A stretch of DNA of 64,000 bases, from positions 1,945,826-2,009,825 of the forward strand of contig NZ_OZ024668.1 in NCBI RefSeq assembly GCF_902497775.2. The letters are read 5' to 3'. The position numbers were made by a program, and so were the translations under genes. This DNA is from Pseudomonas fluorescens (GTDB taxonomy: Bacteria; Pseudomonadota; Gammaproteobacteria; Pseudomonadales; Pseudomonadaceae). Under the pieces are notes generated by a model. It saw only the letters and a list, made by a program, of their open reading frames with translations, did no database searches and was not told the origin of the DNA. Below, piece by piece: positions 47,580 through 56,809 of this stretch; position 1 is the first letter of the stretch; every line of letters starts with the position of its first letter.

Positions 47580-50500
47580 GCATGAGTCTCCAGCTTCAGC
47601 GCACGCGCCGCTTTGCGGGCCTCGCTGCGTTCCACGTAACGGCGGATCAGGACAAAGAACACCGGCGTCAGCAGCAGACCGAAGAAGGTCACCCCGATCA
47701 TCCCGGAGAACACCGCCACACCCATGGCATGACGCATTTCGGCACCGGCGCCGGAGGAGAACACCAGCGGTACGACACCCATGATGAAGGCGATCGAGGT
47801 CATCAGGATCGGCCGCAGACGCAGGCGGCAGGCTTCCAGTACCGCGGCCAGCGGGTCGAGGCCTTCGGCCTGTTGGTCCTTGGCGAACTCGACGATCAGG
47901 ATGGCGTTCTTGCACGCCAACCCCACCAGTACGATCAAGCCGATCTGGGTGAAGATGTTGTTGTCGCCACCGGACAGAATCACCCCGGTGATCGCCGACA
48001 GCAGGGTCATCGGTACGATCAGGATCACCGCCAGCGGCAGGCTCCAGCTTTCGTACTGGGCGGCCAGCACCAGGAAGGCCAGCAGTACGCAGAGCGGGAA
48101 GACGAACAGCGCGGTGTTACCGGCCAGAATCTGCTGGTAGGTAAGCTCGGTCCATTCGAAGGTCATGCCGTTGGGCAGTTCGTCCTTGAGCAGTTTCTCG
48201 ATGGCCTTTTCCGCTTGCCCGGAGCTGTAGCCAGGTGCTGCGGCACCGTTGATCTCGGCGGTGATGAAGCCGTTGTAGTGCATGACGCGGTCCGGCCCCG
48301 AGGTGTCGCTGACCTTGATGAAGGTCGCCAGCGGGATCATCTCGCCCTGGTTGTTGCGCACCTTGAGCTGGCCGATCTGCTCGGCTTCGAGGCGGAACTG
48401 CTGCTCGGCCTGGACGTTGACCTGGTAGGTGCGGCCAAAACGGTTGAAGTCGTTGGCGTACAACGAACCCAGGTAGATCTGCAGGGTGTCGAAGATATCG
48501 CTGATGGCTACACCGTGGGTCTTGGCCTTCTCGCGGTCGATGGCAGCATCGACCTGCGGCACGTTGACCTGGTAGCTGGTGAACAGCCCGGCCAGCTCCG
48601 GCACGTTGTGGCTCTTGGCGATGATGTTCTGGGTTTCCTTGTACAGCGCTTCATAACCCAGGTTGCCACGGTCTTCGATCTGCAGGCGGAAACCACCGAT
48701 GGTGCCCAGCCCCTGTACCGGCGGCGGCGGGAAGATTGCGATGTAGGCGTCTTCGATATCGGCGAACTGCGCGTTCAGCGCGGCGGCAATCGCTGCGGCC
48801 GACTGGCTCGGGTCCTTGCGCTCATCGAACGGCTTGAGCGGGGTGAACACGATGCCGCTGTTCGGGCTATTGGTGAAACCGTTGATCGACAGGCCCGGGA
48901 AGGCCACCGAGTCGGCCACGCCAGGTTGCTTGAGGGCGATCTCGCTCATCTTCTTGATCACCGCTTCCGTGCGGTCGAGGCTGGCGGCATCTGGCAGTTG
49001 CGCGAAGGCGACCAGGTACTGCTTGTCTTGCGCTGGCACGAAGCCTGTAGGCGTCGACGAAAAGCCCAGCCAGGTCATGATGATCAGGCCGCCATAGACG
49101 AACACGGCGATGCCGCTGCTGCGAATAACCCGGCCGACGGCGCCGACATAGCCATGGCTGGCACGGTCGAAGAAGCGGTTGAACGGGCCGAACAGCCAGC
49201 CGCCGAACAGGCGCTCAAGCACTTTCGAGAAGCGGTCCTTGGGGGCGTGGTGTTCCTTGAGCAATACCGCGGCCAGGGCCGGCGACAGGGTCAGGGAGTT
49301 GAACGCCGAGATCACCGTGGAGATGGCAATGGTCAGGGCGAACTGCTTGTAGAACTGGCCGGTGAGGCCGGAAATGAACGCGGCCGGCACGAACACCGCG
49401 CACAGCACCAGCGCCGTAGCGATGATCGGCCCGGTCACTTCACCCATGGCCTTTTGCGTAGCTTCCAGCGGCTTGAGACCCAGGCCGATATTACGCTCGA
49501 CGTTCTCCACCACAACGATGGCGTCGTCCACCACGATACCGATGGCCAGTACCAGGCCGAACAGCGACAGGGCATTGAGCGAGAAGCCGAACAGGTGCAT
49601 CACCGCAAAGGTACCGATCAAGGACACCGGTACCGCCACCAGCGGGATGATCGAGGCGCGCCAGGTCTGCAGGAACACAATAACGACCAGTACCACCAGG
49701 ATCAGTGCTTCGAACAGGGTGTGGACGACCGCTTCGATAGAGCCACGGACGAACACCGTCGGGTCATAGACGATGCTGTAGTCCATGCCCTCAGGGAAGT
49801 CCTTCTTCAGTTCGGCCATTTTGCCGCGGACCTCGTTGGAGATCTCGATGGCGTTCGAGCCTGGGCGCTGGAAGATCGGGATGGCCACGGCCGGCTGGTT
49901 GTTCAGCAGCGAGCGCAGGGCGTACTGGCTGGAGCCGAGCTCAACCCGGGCGATGTCCTTCAGGCGAGTGATTTCACCATCGGCGCCGGAGCGAATGATG
50001 ATGTTCTCGAACTCTTCTTCATTGACCAGGCGGCCCTGGGTGTTGACCGACAGCTGAAAGCTGGTGGCCCCGGGTGCTGGCGGTGCACCGAGTTGACCGG
50101 CCGCCACCTGACGGTTCTGCTCGCGAATGGCGGCGACCACGTCGCTGGCGGTCAGGTTGCGCGAGGCGGTTTTGTTCGGGTCGAGCCAGACCCGCAGCGA
50201 GTAGTCGCCCATGCCGAACAGCTGTACGTCACCGACACCGCCCAGGCGCGCCAGTTCGTCCTTGATGTTAAGGATGGCGTAGTTGGACAGGTAGAGCATG
50301 TCGTAGCGGTTGTCCGGCGAGGTCAGGTGCACGACCATGGTCAGGTCGGGCGAGGCCTTGTCGACGGTGATGCCGATGCGCGTCACTTCCTCGGGCAGTT
50401 TGGGCTGGGTCCGGGTCACGCGGTTCTGCACCTGCACCTGGGCGTTGTCCAGGTCGGTGCCCAGGGCGAAGGTGATGGTCAGGGTGATCTTGCCGTCGGC

Positions 50501-50755
50501 AGTGGACTGGGAGGACATGTAGAGCATGTTCTCCACCCCGGTAATCGCCTGTTCAAGCGGCGCGGCGACGGTTTCGCCGATCACTTTCGGGTTGGCGCCG
50601 GGGAAGTTGGCGCGCACCACCACGGTGGGCGGTACCACTTCCGGGTATTCGCTGATCGGCAGCTGGAACAGCGAGATGCTGCCGGCGATCAGGATCAGCA
50701 GCGATAGCACCGCGGCGAAGATCGGCCGGGTAATGAAAAACTTGGAAAAATTCAT
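47576..50755 (-). CDS. mexF: RND multidrug efflux transporter MexF
   Basis: 1059 residues, full-length hydrophobe/amphiphile RND pump with twelve membrane segments and two periplasmic loops. The opening MNFSKFFITRPIFAAVLSLL and segments such as LPISEYPEVVPP, VLAIGIVVDDAIVVVENVER (with the proton-relay aspartates) and FPPPPVQGLGTIGGF match MexF from P. aeruginosa as I recall it. It expels chloramphenicol, fluoroquinolones and trimethoprim and also quinolone-signal precursors. Confidence 0.93.
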   Translation of the reverse strand: MNFSKFFITRPIFAAVLSLLILIAGSISLFQLPISEYPEVVPPTVVVRANFPGANPKVIGETVAAPLEQAITGVENMLYMSSQSTADGKITLTITFALGTDLDNAQVQVQNRVTRTQPKLPEEVTRIGITVDKASPDLTMVVHLTSPDNRYDMLYLSNYAILNIKDELARLGGVGDVQLFGMGDYSLRVWLDPNKTASRNLTASDVVAAIREQNRQVAAGQLGAPPAPGATSFQLSVNTQGRLVNEEEFENIIIRSGADGEITRLKDIARVELGSSQYALRSLLNNQPAVAIPIFQRPGSNAIEISNEVRGKMAELKKDFPEGMDYSIVYDPTVFVRGSIEAVVHTLFEALILVVLVVIVFLQTWRASIIPLVAVPVSLIGTFAVMHLFGFSLNALSLFGLVLAIGIVVDDAIVVVENVERNIGLGLKPLEATQKAMGEVTGPIIATALVLCAVFVPAAFISGLTGQFYKQFALTIAISTVISAFNSLTLSPALAAVLLKEHHAPKDRFSKVLERLFGGWLFGPFNRFFDRASHGYVGAVGRVIRSSGIAVFVYGGLIIMTWLGFSSTPTGFVPAQDKQYLVAFAQLPDAASLDRTEAVIKKMSEIALKQPGVADSVAFPGLSINGFTNSPNSGIVFTPLKPFDERKDPSQSAAAIAAALNAQFADIEDAYIAIFPPPPVQGLGTIGGFRLQIEDRGNLGYEALYKETQNIIAKSHNVPELAGLFTSYQVNVPQVDAAIDREKAKTHGVAISDIFDTLQIYLGSLYANDFNRFGRTYQVNVQAEQQFRLEAEQIGQLKVRNNQGEMIPLATFIKVSDTSGPDRVMHYNGFITAEINGAAAPGYSSGQAEKAIEKLLKDELPNGMTFEWTELTYQQILAGNTALFVFPLCVLLAFLVLAAQYESWSLPLAVILIVPMTLLSAITGVILSGGDNNIFTQIGLIVLVGLACKNAILIVEFAKDQQAEGLDPLAAVLEACRLRLRPILMTSIAFIMGVVPLVFSSGAGAEMRHAMGVAVFSGMIGVTFFGLLLTPVFFVLIRRYVERSEARKAARALKLETHA

Positions 50756-50767
50756 CGGACTGATCCC

Positions 50768-52009
50768 TTAACCGCGCGGTGCCGAGGCACTGGCGAGTTT
50801 TACGCTGGGGCTGGCCACTGCTTTGCCCTGGATACTGGCTTCGAGTGCCTGACGTTGTTGGGCGAGGGCGGCGATGGTCGCTTCACTGGCCATCGGCGTG
50901 TCCTGCGGGTCGACCGGCGAGCCTGGGCGCACCCGCTGCAGGCCCTTGACGACGATGCGGTCATCCTTGCTCAGGCCGTTGCGCACGATGCGCAAGCCTT
51001 CGAGTTTGGGCCCCAGTTCCACGGCGCGGTACGCGGCCTTGTTGTCCTTGTCCATGACCAGCACGAACTTCTTGCCAAGGTCGGTACCCACGGCTTCGTC
51101 GTTGATCAGCACCGCCGAGTAAGTGGCGCTGCCGACCAATTTGAGGCGTGCATACAGGCCCGGGGTGAACTGGCCGTCGCTGTTGTCGAATACCGCGCGA
51201 CCACGGATGGTGCCGGTCTTGGGGTTGACCTGGTTGTCGACGAAGTTCATCTGGCCCAGGTGCGGGTTGCCGCTTTCGTTGGACAGGCCCAGGTACACCG
51301 GGGTGCTCTGGCCGCGCTGGCCGTCGCGCGCCAGCTGGGTGTACTTGAGGTACACGCGCTCGTCGGCGTCGAAGTAGGCATAGACCTTGTCGGTGGAGAC
51401 CACGCTGGTCAGCGGCGTCACATCGGCCGTGACGATGTTGCCGGCGGTGAACTGGGCGCGGCTGACCCGGCCGCTGATCGGTGCGGTGACGCGGGTGAAG
51501 CTCAGGTTCAGTCGCGCCAGGTCCAGTTGCGCCTGGATTGCGGCGACGCCGCCACGGGCTTCGGCGGCGGCGCTGGTGCGCGACTCGGCAAGCTCGGCGG
51601 AAATTGCGTTGCTGCTGCGCAGTCGCTCGCCACGCTGGGCTTCGTTTTCGCTGCGGATTGCGGTGGCGCGGGCTTGTTGCAGCTGGGCTTCGAGGCGGCG
51701 GACCTCAGCCTGGAACGGACGTGGGTCGATCTGGAACAGCAGATCGCCTTTTTTCACCTGGGCGCCTTCGGTGAAGGCCACCTGGTCGATCTGCCCGGAG
51801 ACGCGTGGGCGCACCTCGACGGTTTCCGGCGCCTCCAGGCGGCCGGTGAACTCGTCCCATTCGTTGATCGGCTGTTCCAGAACCTTGGCCACGCTGACCT
51901 TGGTCGCTGCGGGTGCCTGTACGGCTTCCGGGGTGCGACCGCAGGCACTCATCACCAATACAGCCAATAGAGCAAGGGGGTAACGCAAAGGTTTGAGTGA
52001 CTGTTCCAT
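50768..52009 (-). CDS. mexE: RND efflux periplasmic adaptor MexE
   Basis: 413 residues, lipoprotein signal (LVMSAC). The adaptor order is hairpin (RRLEAQLQQARATA), lipoyl (VRPRVSGQIDQVAFTEGAQVKKGDLLFQIDP as its pattern) and beta-barrel domains. It bridges MexF to OprN. First gene of the operon, 12 bases before mexF. Its promoter region carries an ATC-N9-GAT site, but no mexT-like LysR regulator gene is adjacent. Confidence 0.92.
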   Translation of the reverse strand: MEQSLKPLRYPLALLAVLVMSACGRTPEAVQAPAATKVSVAKVLEQPINEWDEFTGRLEAPETVEVRPRVSGQIDQVAFTEGAQVKKGDLLFQIDPRPFQAEVRRLEAQLQQARATAIRSENEAQRGERLRSSNAISAELAESRTSAAAEARGGVAAIQAQLDLARLNLSFTRVTAPISGRVSRAQFTAGNIVTADVTPLTSVVSTDKVYAYFDADERVYLKYTQLARDGQRGQSTPVYLGLSNESGNPHLGQMNFVDNQVNPKTGTIRGRAVFDNSDGQFTPGLYARLKLVGSATYSAVLINDEAVGTDLGKKFVLVMDKDNKAAYRAVELGPKLEGLRIVRNGLSKDDRIVVKGLQRVRPGSPVDPQDTPMASEATIAALAQQRQALEASIQGKAVASPSVKLASASAPRG

Positions 52010-52091
52010 GGGGAGTCCGCCAATTTATTGATAGTGGGCGGATTCTGCGATCTGTAACTATTAACAACGAATCGAATGGGGCGAAGGTTAT

Positions 52092-52108
52092 TATCATTGG
52101 GAATGATA
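52092..52108. promoter_or_regulatory. ATC-N9-GAT palindrome upstream of mexE
   Basis: TATCATTGGGAATGATA is a 7-3-7 palindrome 83 bases before mexE. It contains the ATC-N9-GAT core of the nod box that MexT recognises in P. aeruginosa; the same arms also resemble half of a Fur box. Either regulator is possible. Confidence 0.45.
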
Positions 52109-52190
52109 TGAGGGTGTGAAGGTAACGTTTCGGGGTATGCTGCGGTCGATTGATGGCTACAGGCCATGCAGGGACACCACCGGAGTAGAA

Positions 52191-53019
52191 ATGCCAGCGC
52201 GTGAAGTAAAAGTTGCAGTCGAAGGCCACGACAGAGCTGCGCAACAGCGCGAAGACGATTTGCTCGATCGCTGGAGCATCGCCCGATCGGTACTGCGCGC
52301 CGCCAGTGCAACACCCGCATGGTCGACGCGAATTGCCTTGTGCGGCAGGTGGGGCAGTGGCAAGACCAGCGTGCTGAATTTCATTGAGCGCCAGGCCGAG
52401 GCAGAGAATCGCCAACGTTGTCAGGCAGATCGACAGTGGGTGGTTGTGCGGTTTTCAGCCTGGAGCGCAACCGAGCAAGGTGGGATAGAAAGCTTTTTCC
52501 GGGCATTGCTCGGCTAATTGGGCAAACAGCAGATCAAAGTACCCAGTCTGGCCCGATGGGCCAAGGACGCTGCGGCGAAGCTGGGCAGCATGGCCGATGT
52601 GGTGAAGGTCGTAGTCGACGCGGGGGGGAAGCTTCTGCCTGATGCACAAGTGACGACTGCCGCAGTAGGGCGCGTGCACACGTTGCTCGCCTGGCTACCC
52701 AAACGGCTAAAACCAGGAGCCGAAGATTTACGTGCTTTGCAGGCTGAGCTGCATTCGGTCCAGGTGCTGGTATTTATCGACGACCTCGACCGCATTGAAA
52801 ACGGGGGCTCGCTGATCAACAGTTTTGCCTGTTTTGCAATCGGCGTGGGCTGCCTTGCTGAAGACCGCGTAAGATTACCAAGACCCTGGCAAGCTAATGG
52901 AAAACCACAGATACCTGTCCTCTTACCTCGACGCCGCGCTCATCCCAGTGCCTGAATGGTTATCGCAATGGGATGCGCGTACGCGGACGAGCAGGGGCGA
53001 ACACTATCAGCAGCAATAA
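52191..53019 (+). pseudogene. Decayed KAP-family P-loop NTPase
   Basis: The frame opens at 52191 with GGAG upstream. Walker A GRWGSGKTSVLNFIE and VRFSAWSATEQGGIESFFRALL are KAP signatures. A TAA stop at 52515-52517 interrupts the frame; the same frame continues (LGKQQIKVPSLARWA) to a Walker B LVFIDDLDRIENGG at about 52770-52805. It then lacks the remaining KAP sequence and shifts: a different frame, 52873-53019, reads DPGKLMENHRYLSSYLD...EHYQQQ and stops. KAP NTPases are membrane-linked ATPases often tied to phage exclusion. One nonsense codon, an internal loss and a frameshift make it non-functional. Confidence 0.8.
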
Positions 53020-53075
53020 TCGAGGCTGACCCGCGTGGCGGGCAGAATGTGGGAATTTAAAGGGCAGGCGTGTTG

Positions 53076-54158
53076 ATGGATGTGTTGTTGGCAGGTGTTG
53101 GTGGGGTTCTTGAATTGGGCTATGTCGCGATTGTGCTGCAGTACGCCGGTTTTATGTGTATCGCCGCAATCATTGGTTTTTTGTGGGTGACTCATCGGGT
53201 CAAGGCGAACAAGGTCCCACTCACTGAAAATAGCTTCCAAGCGCTTTATTGGGTCAACCGGCGGGGCGTTTTCTTTGTCATCATACTGTTGTCGATTTTT
53301 AGTTTTTTAAATGCGACTGTTATTTTCTGTTCTGGAGAGGGCAGCGAGTTTCATAAAAACCTGTCCGCGCACCCAGCCGTTTTGTTGGGCTCGACGGTTA
53401 TTGTGTTATTGATGGTGATGTTCATGCGCGGGCAGGGGTTTGCCCTGCCCTTGGGCGGCGGGGTGTCGCTGGGTGTCGATGCGACAGCGCTTCAGGACGG
53501 CAAGCCAGTCAAGCGCGTCATGAGTTTTCACCTAAGTTGTGACTTTAAAAAACACCGGTCGTTTGTGCTGGGGAAAGTCCAAAAGGCGGTCAGTGACATT
53601 CAAGGTGGCGGCCCTGGGTTCGAGGTGGTATTGAAAAGCTGGTTCCTGGCCAGCAAACACGGAATGGATGACGACTTGGTCAGGCAGTTACGACAGCATA
53701 TGCGCGGCACGCGATCTGCTGCATTGTCAATTGCTGCTGCCCTGGCATCGCTGTTTGTGGCAATGGTGATATATGAACTAGTGAATACCGTTGCTGTAGA
53801 GCAGTGTGTTGAGTGGCAGTGTGTGTCGTACGCAGATTTTATTGTAAAGGCCTGTGGCTGCGTAACGCTGATCGGTATGCTTGACGTGCTTTCCGAGGTG
53901 TTTAGCGCCCGTAGAAAAATGAAGGAAATCATCAGTAGCTACCAAAAATCGCCGTCACTGGTTAACAACCGCACGGCGTTCACGAACGGCAACTGTGGCG
54001 TTGTTGCACGCCGGGTGCAAGGTACGAGCGCTGTGCAGTATCGGTTCCTTGACCCTGAACCGATGAGCCTGAGAAATTTTCTTTCCATCAGTGTGTTGAT
54101 GCCCAACGTTATGAACACCTGTGTCGGGGCCGAGGCCGGCGTAATTTTCTCCAGGTGA
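53076..54158 (+). CDS. Multi-pass membrane protein of unknown function, linked to the KAP remnant
   Basis: 360 residues with membrane segments near 15-40, 67-87, 107-125, 235-255 and 270-290, and a cytoplasmic or periplasmic loop of about 100 residues between the third and fourth. I do not recognise the family. The start is the ATG at 53076 with CAGG seven bases upstream; GTG at 53070 is an alternative. Base use is lower in GC than its neighbours (TTT, ATT, AAA rich), like the KAP remnant before it, so both were probably acquired together. Its partner is broken, so it may be a relic too. Confidence 0.7.
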   Translation: MDVLLAGVGGVLELGYVAIVLQYAGFMCIAAIIGFLWVTHRVKANKVPLTENSFQALYWVNRRGVFFVIILLSIFSFLNATVIFCSGEGSEFHKNLSAHPAVLLGSTVIVLLMVMFMRGQGFALPLGGGVSLGVDATALQDGKPVKRVMSFHLSCDFKKHRSFVLGKVQKAVSDIQGGGPGFEVVLKSWFLASKHGMDDDLVRQLRQHMRGTRSAALSIAAALASLFVAMVIYELVNTVAVEQCVEWQCVSYADFIVKACGCVTLIGMLDVLSEVFSARRKMKEIISSYQKSPSLVNNRTAFTNGNCGVVARRVQGTSAVQYRFLDPEPMSLRNFLSISVLMPNVMNTCVGAEAGVIFSR

Positions 54159-54188
54159 GGTGAGGGCTCTCAAGGGCTCTGCACCAAT

Positions 54189-55511
54189 CTACAGTGAGCG
54201 CAGGAACTCCAGTAACACCTGGCGTTCCTGCCGCGAATAGCCTGCAAATCGCTCCCGCGCCACCGCCGCTTCACCGCCATGCCACAAGACTGCCTCCTCA
54301 AGCGTACGCGCCCGGCCATCATGCAGGTAGCCGGCGCCGGGGTTGATCCGCTCGAGCAGCCCCAGGCCCCACAGCGGCGGGGTGCGCCACTCGCGGCCGT
54401 TGGCCAGGTAGTCGTCACGCCCATCCGCAAGGCCTGCGCCCATGTCATGCAACAACAGGTCGCTGTAGGGCTCGATCTGCCGCGCAGACAACAGCGGGTA
54501 GAGCGAATGCTGGCCAGTACTCAGGCGAGGGCGGTGGCACTGGGCGCATCCGGCCTCGTTGAACAGCTGCTCGCCACGCTGCACCTCGGGCTTGTGCTGA
54601 TCGCGGCGCGGTGGTGGCACCAGGTGCGCCAGATAAAAATGCAGGTCGCCCAGTTGCAGGGCATCAAGCTCCGGTTCACCGCCACTGACTGCCTGGCGAC
54701 AGGCCGTTTGTAGCGCGGTGCAGTTTTGTTCGGGATACAGCGGCGAAGTAATCCCCAGGTCACCATGCATGGCGCTGGCAATCTGCTGACGCAGGTCCGG
54801 CTGATTTGACTTGAGGCCAAAGCGCCCGGCCTCAAGGCGCTGGCGCTCGACACTCCACACCTGGTTGACGCGCCCCTTCACCCCATTGGGCTTGGGCGCG
54901 TCAGCAAGGGCTTGCAGGGTGCTGGGGTCGATGGCTTCAAGCAGGCCCAGGCCGAACACCGGTGAGCCGACCCGCAGCGAGGTGCGCACGTTAGTTAATG
55001 GGCCGTAGGCCAGTTCGCTGAAACTCAGACGTGGCGAGCGCAGGCTGACCCGCTCGCCATCGGCCAGGGTCACAAACTGTTCCTCCCAGCGAATATGCGC
55101 ACGGCCTTCGCCGGCCACGCCGGGAATGCCCAGCTCATTAAGCTGATCGCCATAGGCCGGATGCGGCAGGGGCCCACCATGGGCATCGCGTCCGGGCAGC
55201 GACAAGCGCACCAACAGCGTGCGCAGCGGTTCGTGTTCGTTTGCCGGAGCCTGGCCACGGCCATTTTTCGGGTGGCAGGCAATGCAGCTGATGCGGTTGT
55301 ACAGCGGCCCCAGGCCATCGACCGCTTCGTCCCGCGAGGGGGCGACCACCCAAGCCTGGCGGAACAGGCTGCGGCCGTGAAAGAAGCGCTCCAGTTGCGG
55401 CGGGTCTTCCAGGCCCGGCAGCGGCTGGGCGAAGGCTTCACGGGTGACGGCGGCGCTGGCCGACTGACTCAGCAGCATGCCCAGCAGCAGCCAGCAGCCG
55501 TAGCGCTTCAC
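54189..55511 (-). CDS. Di-heme oxidoreductase (DHOR, DUF1111-type thiol oxidoreductase family)
   Basis: 440 residues with a signal peptide (LLLGMLLSQSASA). Two c-type heme sites are visible: CIACH (C76, C79, H80) and CAQCH (C322, C325, H326). The C-terminal WRTPPLWGLGLLERINPGAGYLHDGRARTLEEAV pattern is the DHOR signature. It is periplasmic and distantly related to MauG/cytochrome c peroxidases; the reaction is not established for the family. The ATG overlaps the preceding gene as ATGA, so it is the third gene of the TonB receptor operon. Confidence 0.87.
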   Translation of the reverse strand: MKRYGCWLLLGMLLSQSASAAVTREAFAQPLPGLEDPPQLERFFHGRSLFRQAWVVAPSRDEAVDGLGPLYNRISCIACHPKNGRGQAPANEHEPLRTLLVRLSLPGRDAHGGPLPHPAYGDQLNELGIPGVAGEGRAHIRWEEQFVTLADGERVSLRSPRLSFSELAYGPLTNVRTSLRVGSPVFGLGLLEAIDPSTLQALADAPKPNGVKGRVNQVWSVERQRLEAGRFGLKSNQPDLRQQIASAMHGDLGITSPLYPEQNCTALQTACRQAVSGGEPELDALQLGDLHFYLAHLVPPPRRDQHKPEVQRGEQLFNEAGCAQCHRPRLSTGQHSLYPLLSARQIEPYSDLLLHDMGAGLADGRDDYLANGREWRTPPLWGLGLLERINPGAGYLHDGRARTLEEAVLWHGGEAAVARERFAGYSRQERQVLLEFLRSL

Positions 55512-56809
55512 AGGCCCATGGCCGCAAGCAGGCGCTCGGCTTGCGCCTGTTGCCGGGCGCTGTGGAACTGCCAGGCGATTTCCTCACGGCCCAGCGCGTC
55601 CTTGTCGCTGACCGGCTGGCGCAGCATGCCCTGGTCCTGACGTTGGGCAAACAGCGCCAGCAACGGGGCCGACGTGGCTTGCTCCTCGTCGATGGGCGGT
55701 ACGCTGAGCAATGCACGTACGGCTGTCAGGTCACGGGCCTGGGCTTCACCGGCATGCACCCGCGCCCACAACGCGCTGAGGCGTTCATGGGGTTGGCCAA
55801 GCCATTGCTCGAACAATGAGGTGATCAGCGCCAGGCGTTCAGGCGAACTGTCGTCCGTGTAGGCATAGGCGCCCTGGCGTGCCGCGGCAAAGGGGTCGTG
55901 ATAGCCCGCCGGCAGATCGGCGTACACAGCGGGGCGCACCGGCAGTTTGCGAATATCCGGATCGGCCAGCAGGGCTTGACCCTCGGCTGACAGCACAAAA
56001 CGCACAAAGGCCCGCGCGCCCTCGACCTGCCGGGCCTGGCGGGTGATGGCGATATGTGCCGGGTTGAGCCCGCCATGGGCCGGGTAGATGAACTCGACTG
56101 ATTCGCCATTGCTGACCGCCGAGGCCACGAAGAAGTCGATCGACACGCCAACCGCCGAGCGCCCGCTGGCCACCTCGTCACTGACCAGGGTACCGCCACG
56201 AGCGACCAGCCGCGATTGCCCGGCGAGCTCGCTCCACAGTGCCCAGCCCTTGTCCCAGCCGTAGGCCTGCAGGACGATGTCCAGCAGCACCGGGGCAAAG
56301 CCTACCCGCGCAGGATCCGGCAGGGCGATGCGCCCGCGTAGGCGGGCATCGAGCAGCTCCGGCCAGTCCTTCGGGGCACCCATGCCGAGCTTGGCCAACT
56401 CGCCCGGATTGATGGCAAAGCCGTAACCGGCAAGCTCGGTGGCCTGGTAGCGAGCCGCACGATCGCGCAGGGCGATGCCGCCAATGCGCGGCGGCAAGCC
56501 TTGCAGGTCGACGCCCAGCGGCTGCCAGTCGGCGTCCTGGGCCAAGCGTTTGAAGTTGCCCGGTGACGGTGCCCAGTAGACATCAACGCCGCCCTGATCG
56601 GCCTGGCGCAAATAGGGCAGGGCATCGAAGCCCTGGCGCCAGAGGATCTGCAAGCGGTAGCCAGGGTTGGCGTGCTCGAAGGCCTCTTCGAAGCGCGTCA
56701 TCATCTCCTCGGGGTAGCTGGTCAACACCACCACCGGCTGCGGCGCTGCCGCCTGGACACTCGCCGCGCCCAGCAGCAGGGCCAGCAGCCAGACCTTAGA
56801 GCGGCACAT
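55508..56809 (-). CDS. Periplasmic ABC-type solute-binding protein (family 1, iron/thiamine-like)
   Basis: 433 residues with a signal peptide (VWLLALLLGAASVQAA). The first 320 residues fit the FbpA/ThiB fold (VVVLTSYPEEMMTRFEEAFE, VDVYWAPSPGNFKRL, VSDEVASGRSAVGVSIDF). The remaining 110 residues form a helical extension not usual for the fold. No permease or ATPase gene is nearby, so the protein either works with a distant ABC importer or passes ligand to the di-heme protein. It overlaps the TonB receptor gene by 14 bases and the di-heme gene by four. Confidence 0.82.
   Translation of the reverse strand: MCRSKVWLLALLLGAASVQAAAPQPVVVLTSYPEEMMTRFEEAFEHANPGYRLQILWRQGFDALPYLRQADQGGVDVYWAPSPGNFKRLAQDADWQPLGVDLQGLPPRIGGIALRDRAARYQATELAGYGFAINPGELAKLGMGAPKDWPELLDARLRGRIALPDPARVGFAPVLLDIVLQAYGWDKGWALWSELAGQSRLVARGGTLVSDEVASGRSAVGVSIDFFVASAVSNGESVEFIYPAHGGLNPAHIAITRQARQVEGARAFVRFVLSAEGQALLADPDIRKLPVRPAVYADLPAGYHDPFAAARQGAYAYTDDSSPERLALITSLFEQWLGQPHERLSALWARVHAGEAQARDLTAVRALLSVPPIDEEQATSAPLLALFAQRQDQGMLRQPVSDKDALGREEIAWQFHSARQQAQAERLLAAMGL

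Noticed and set aside
47582..50707. A reading frame of over 1000 codons on the plus strand opposite mexF
   Set aside because: It is the mirror of a high-GC gene. Its protein is rich in Asp, Gln, Arg, Gly and His with no domain; mexF on the other strand is unmistakable.
52873..53019. A separate small gene after the KAP remnant
   Set aside because: The frame begins right after a stop codon, has no ribosome site and fits better as a displaced tail of the broken NTPase region.
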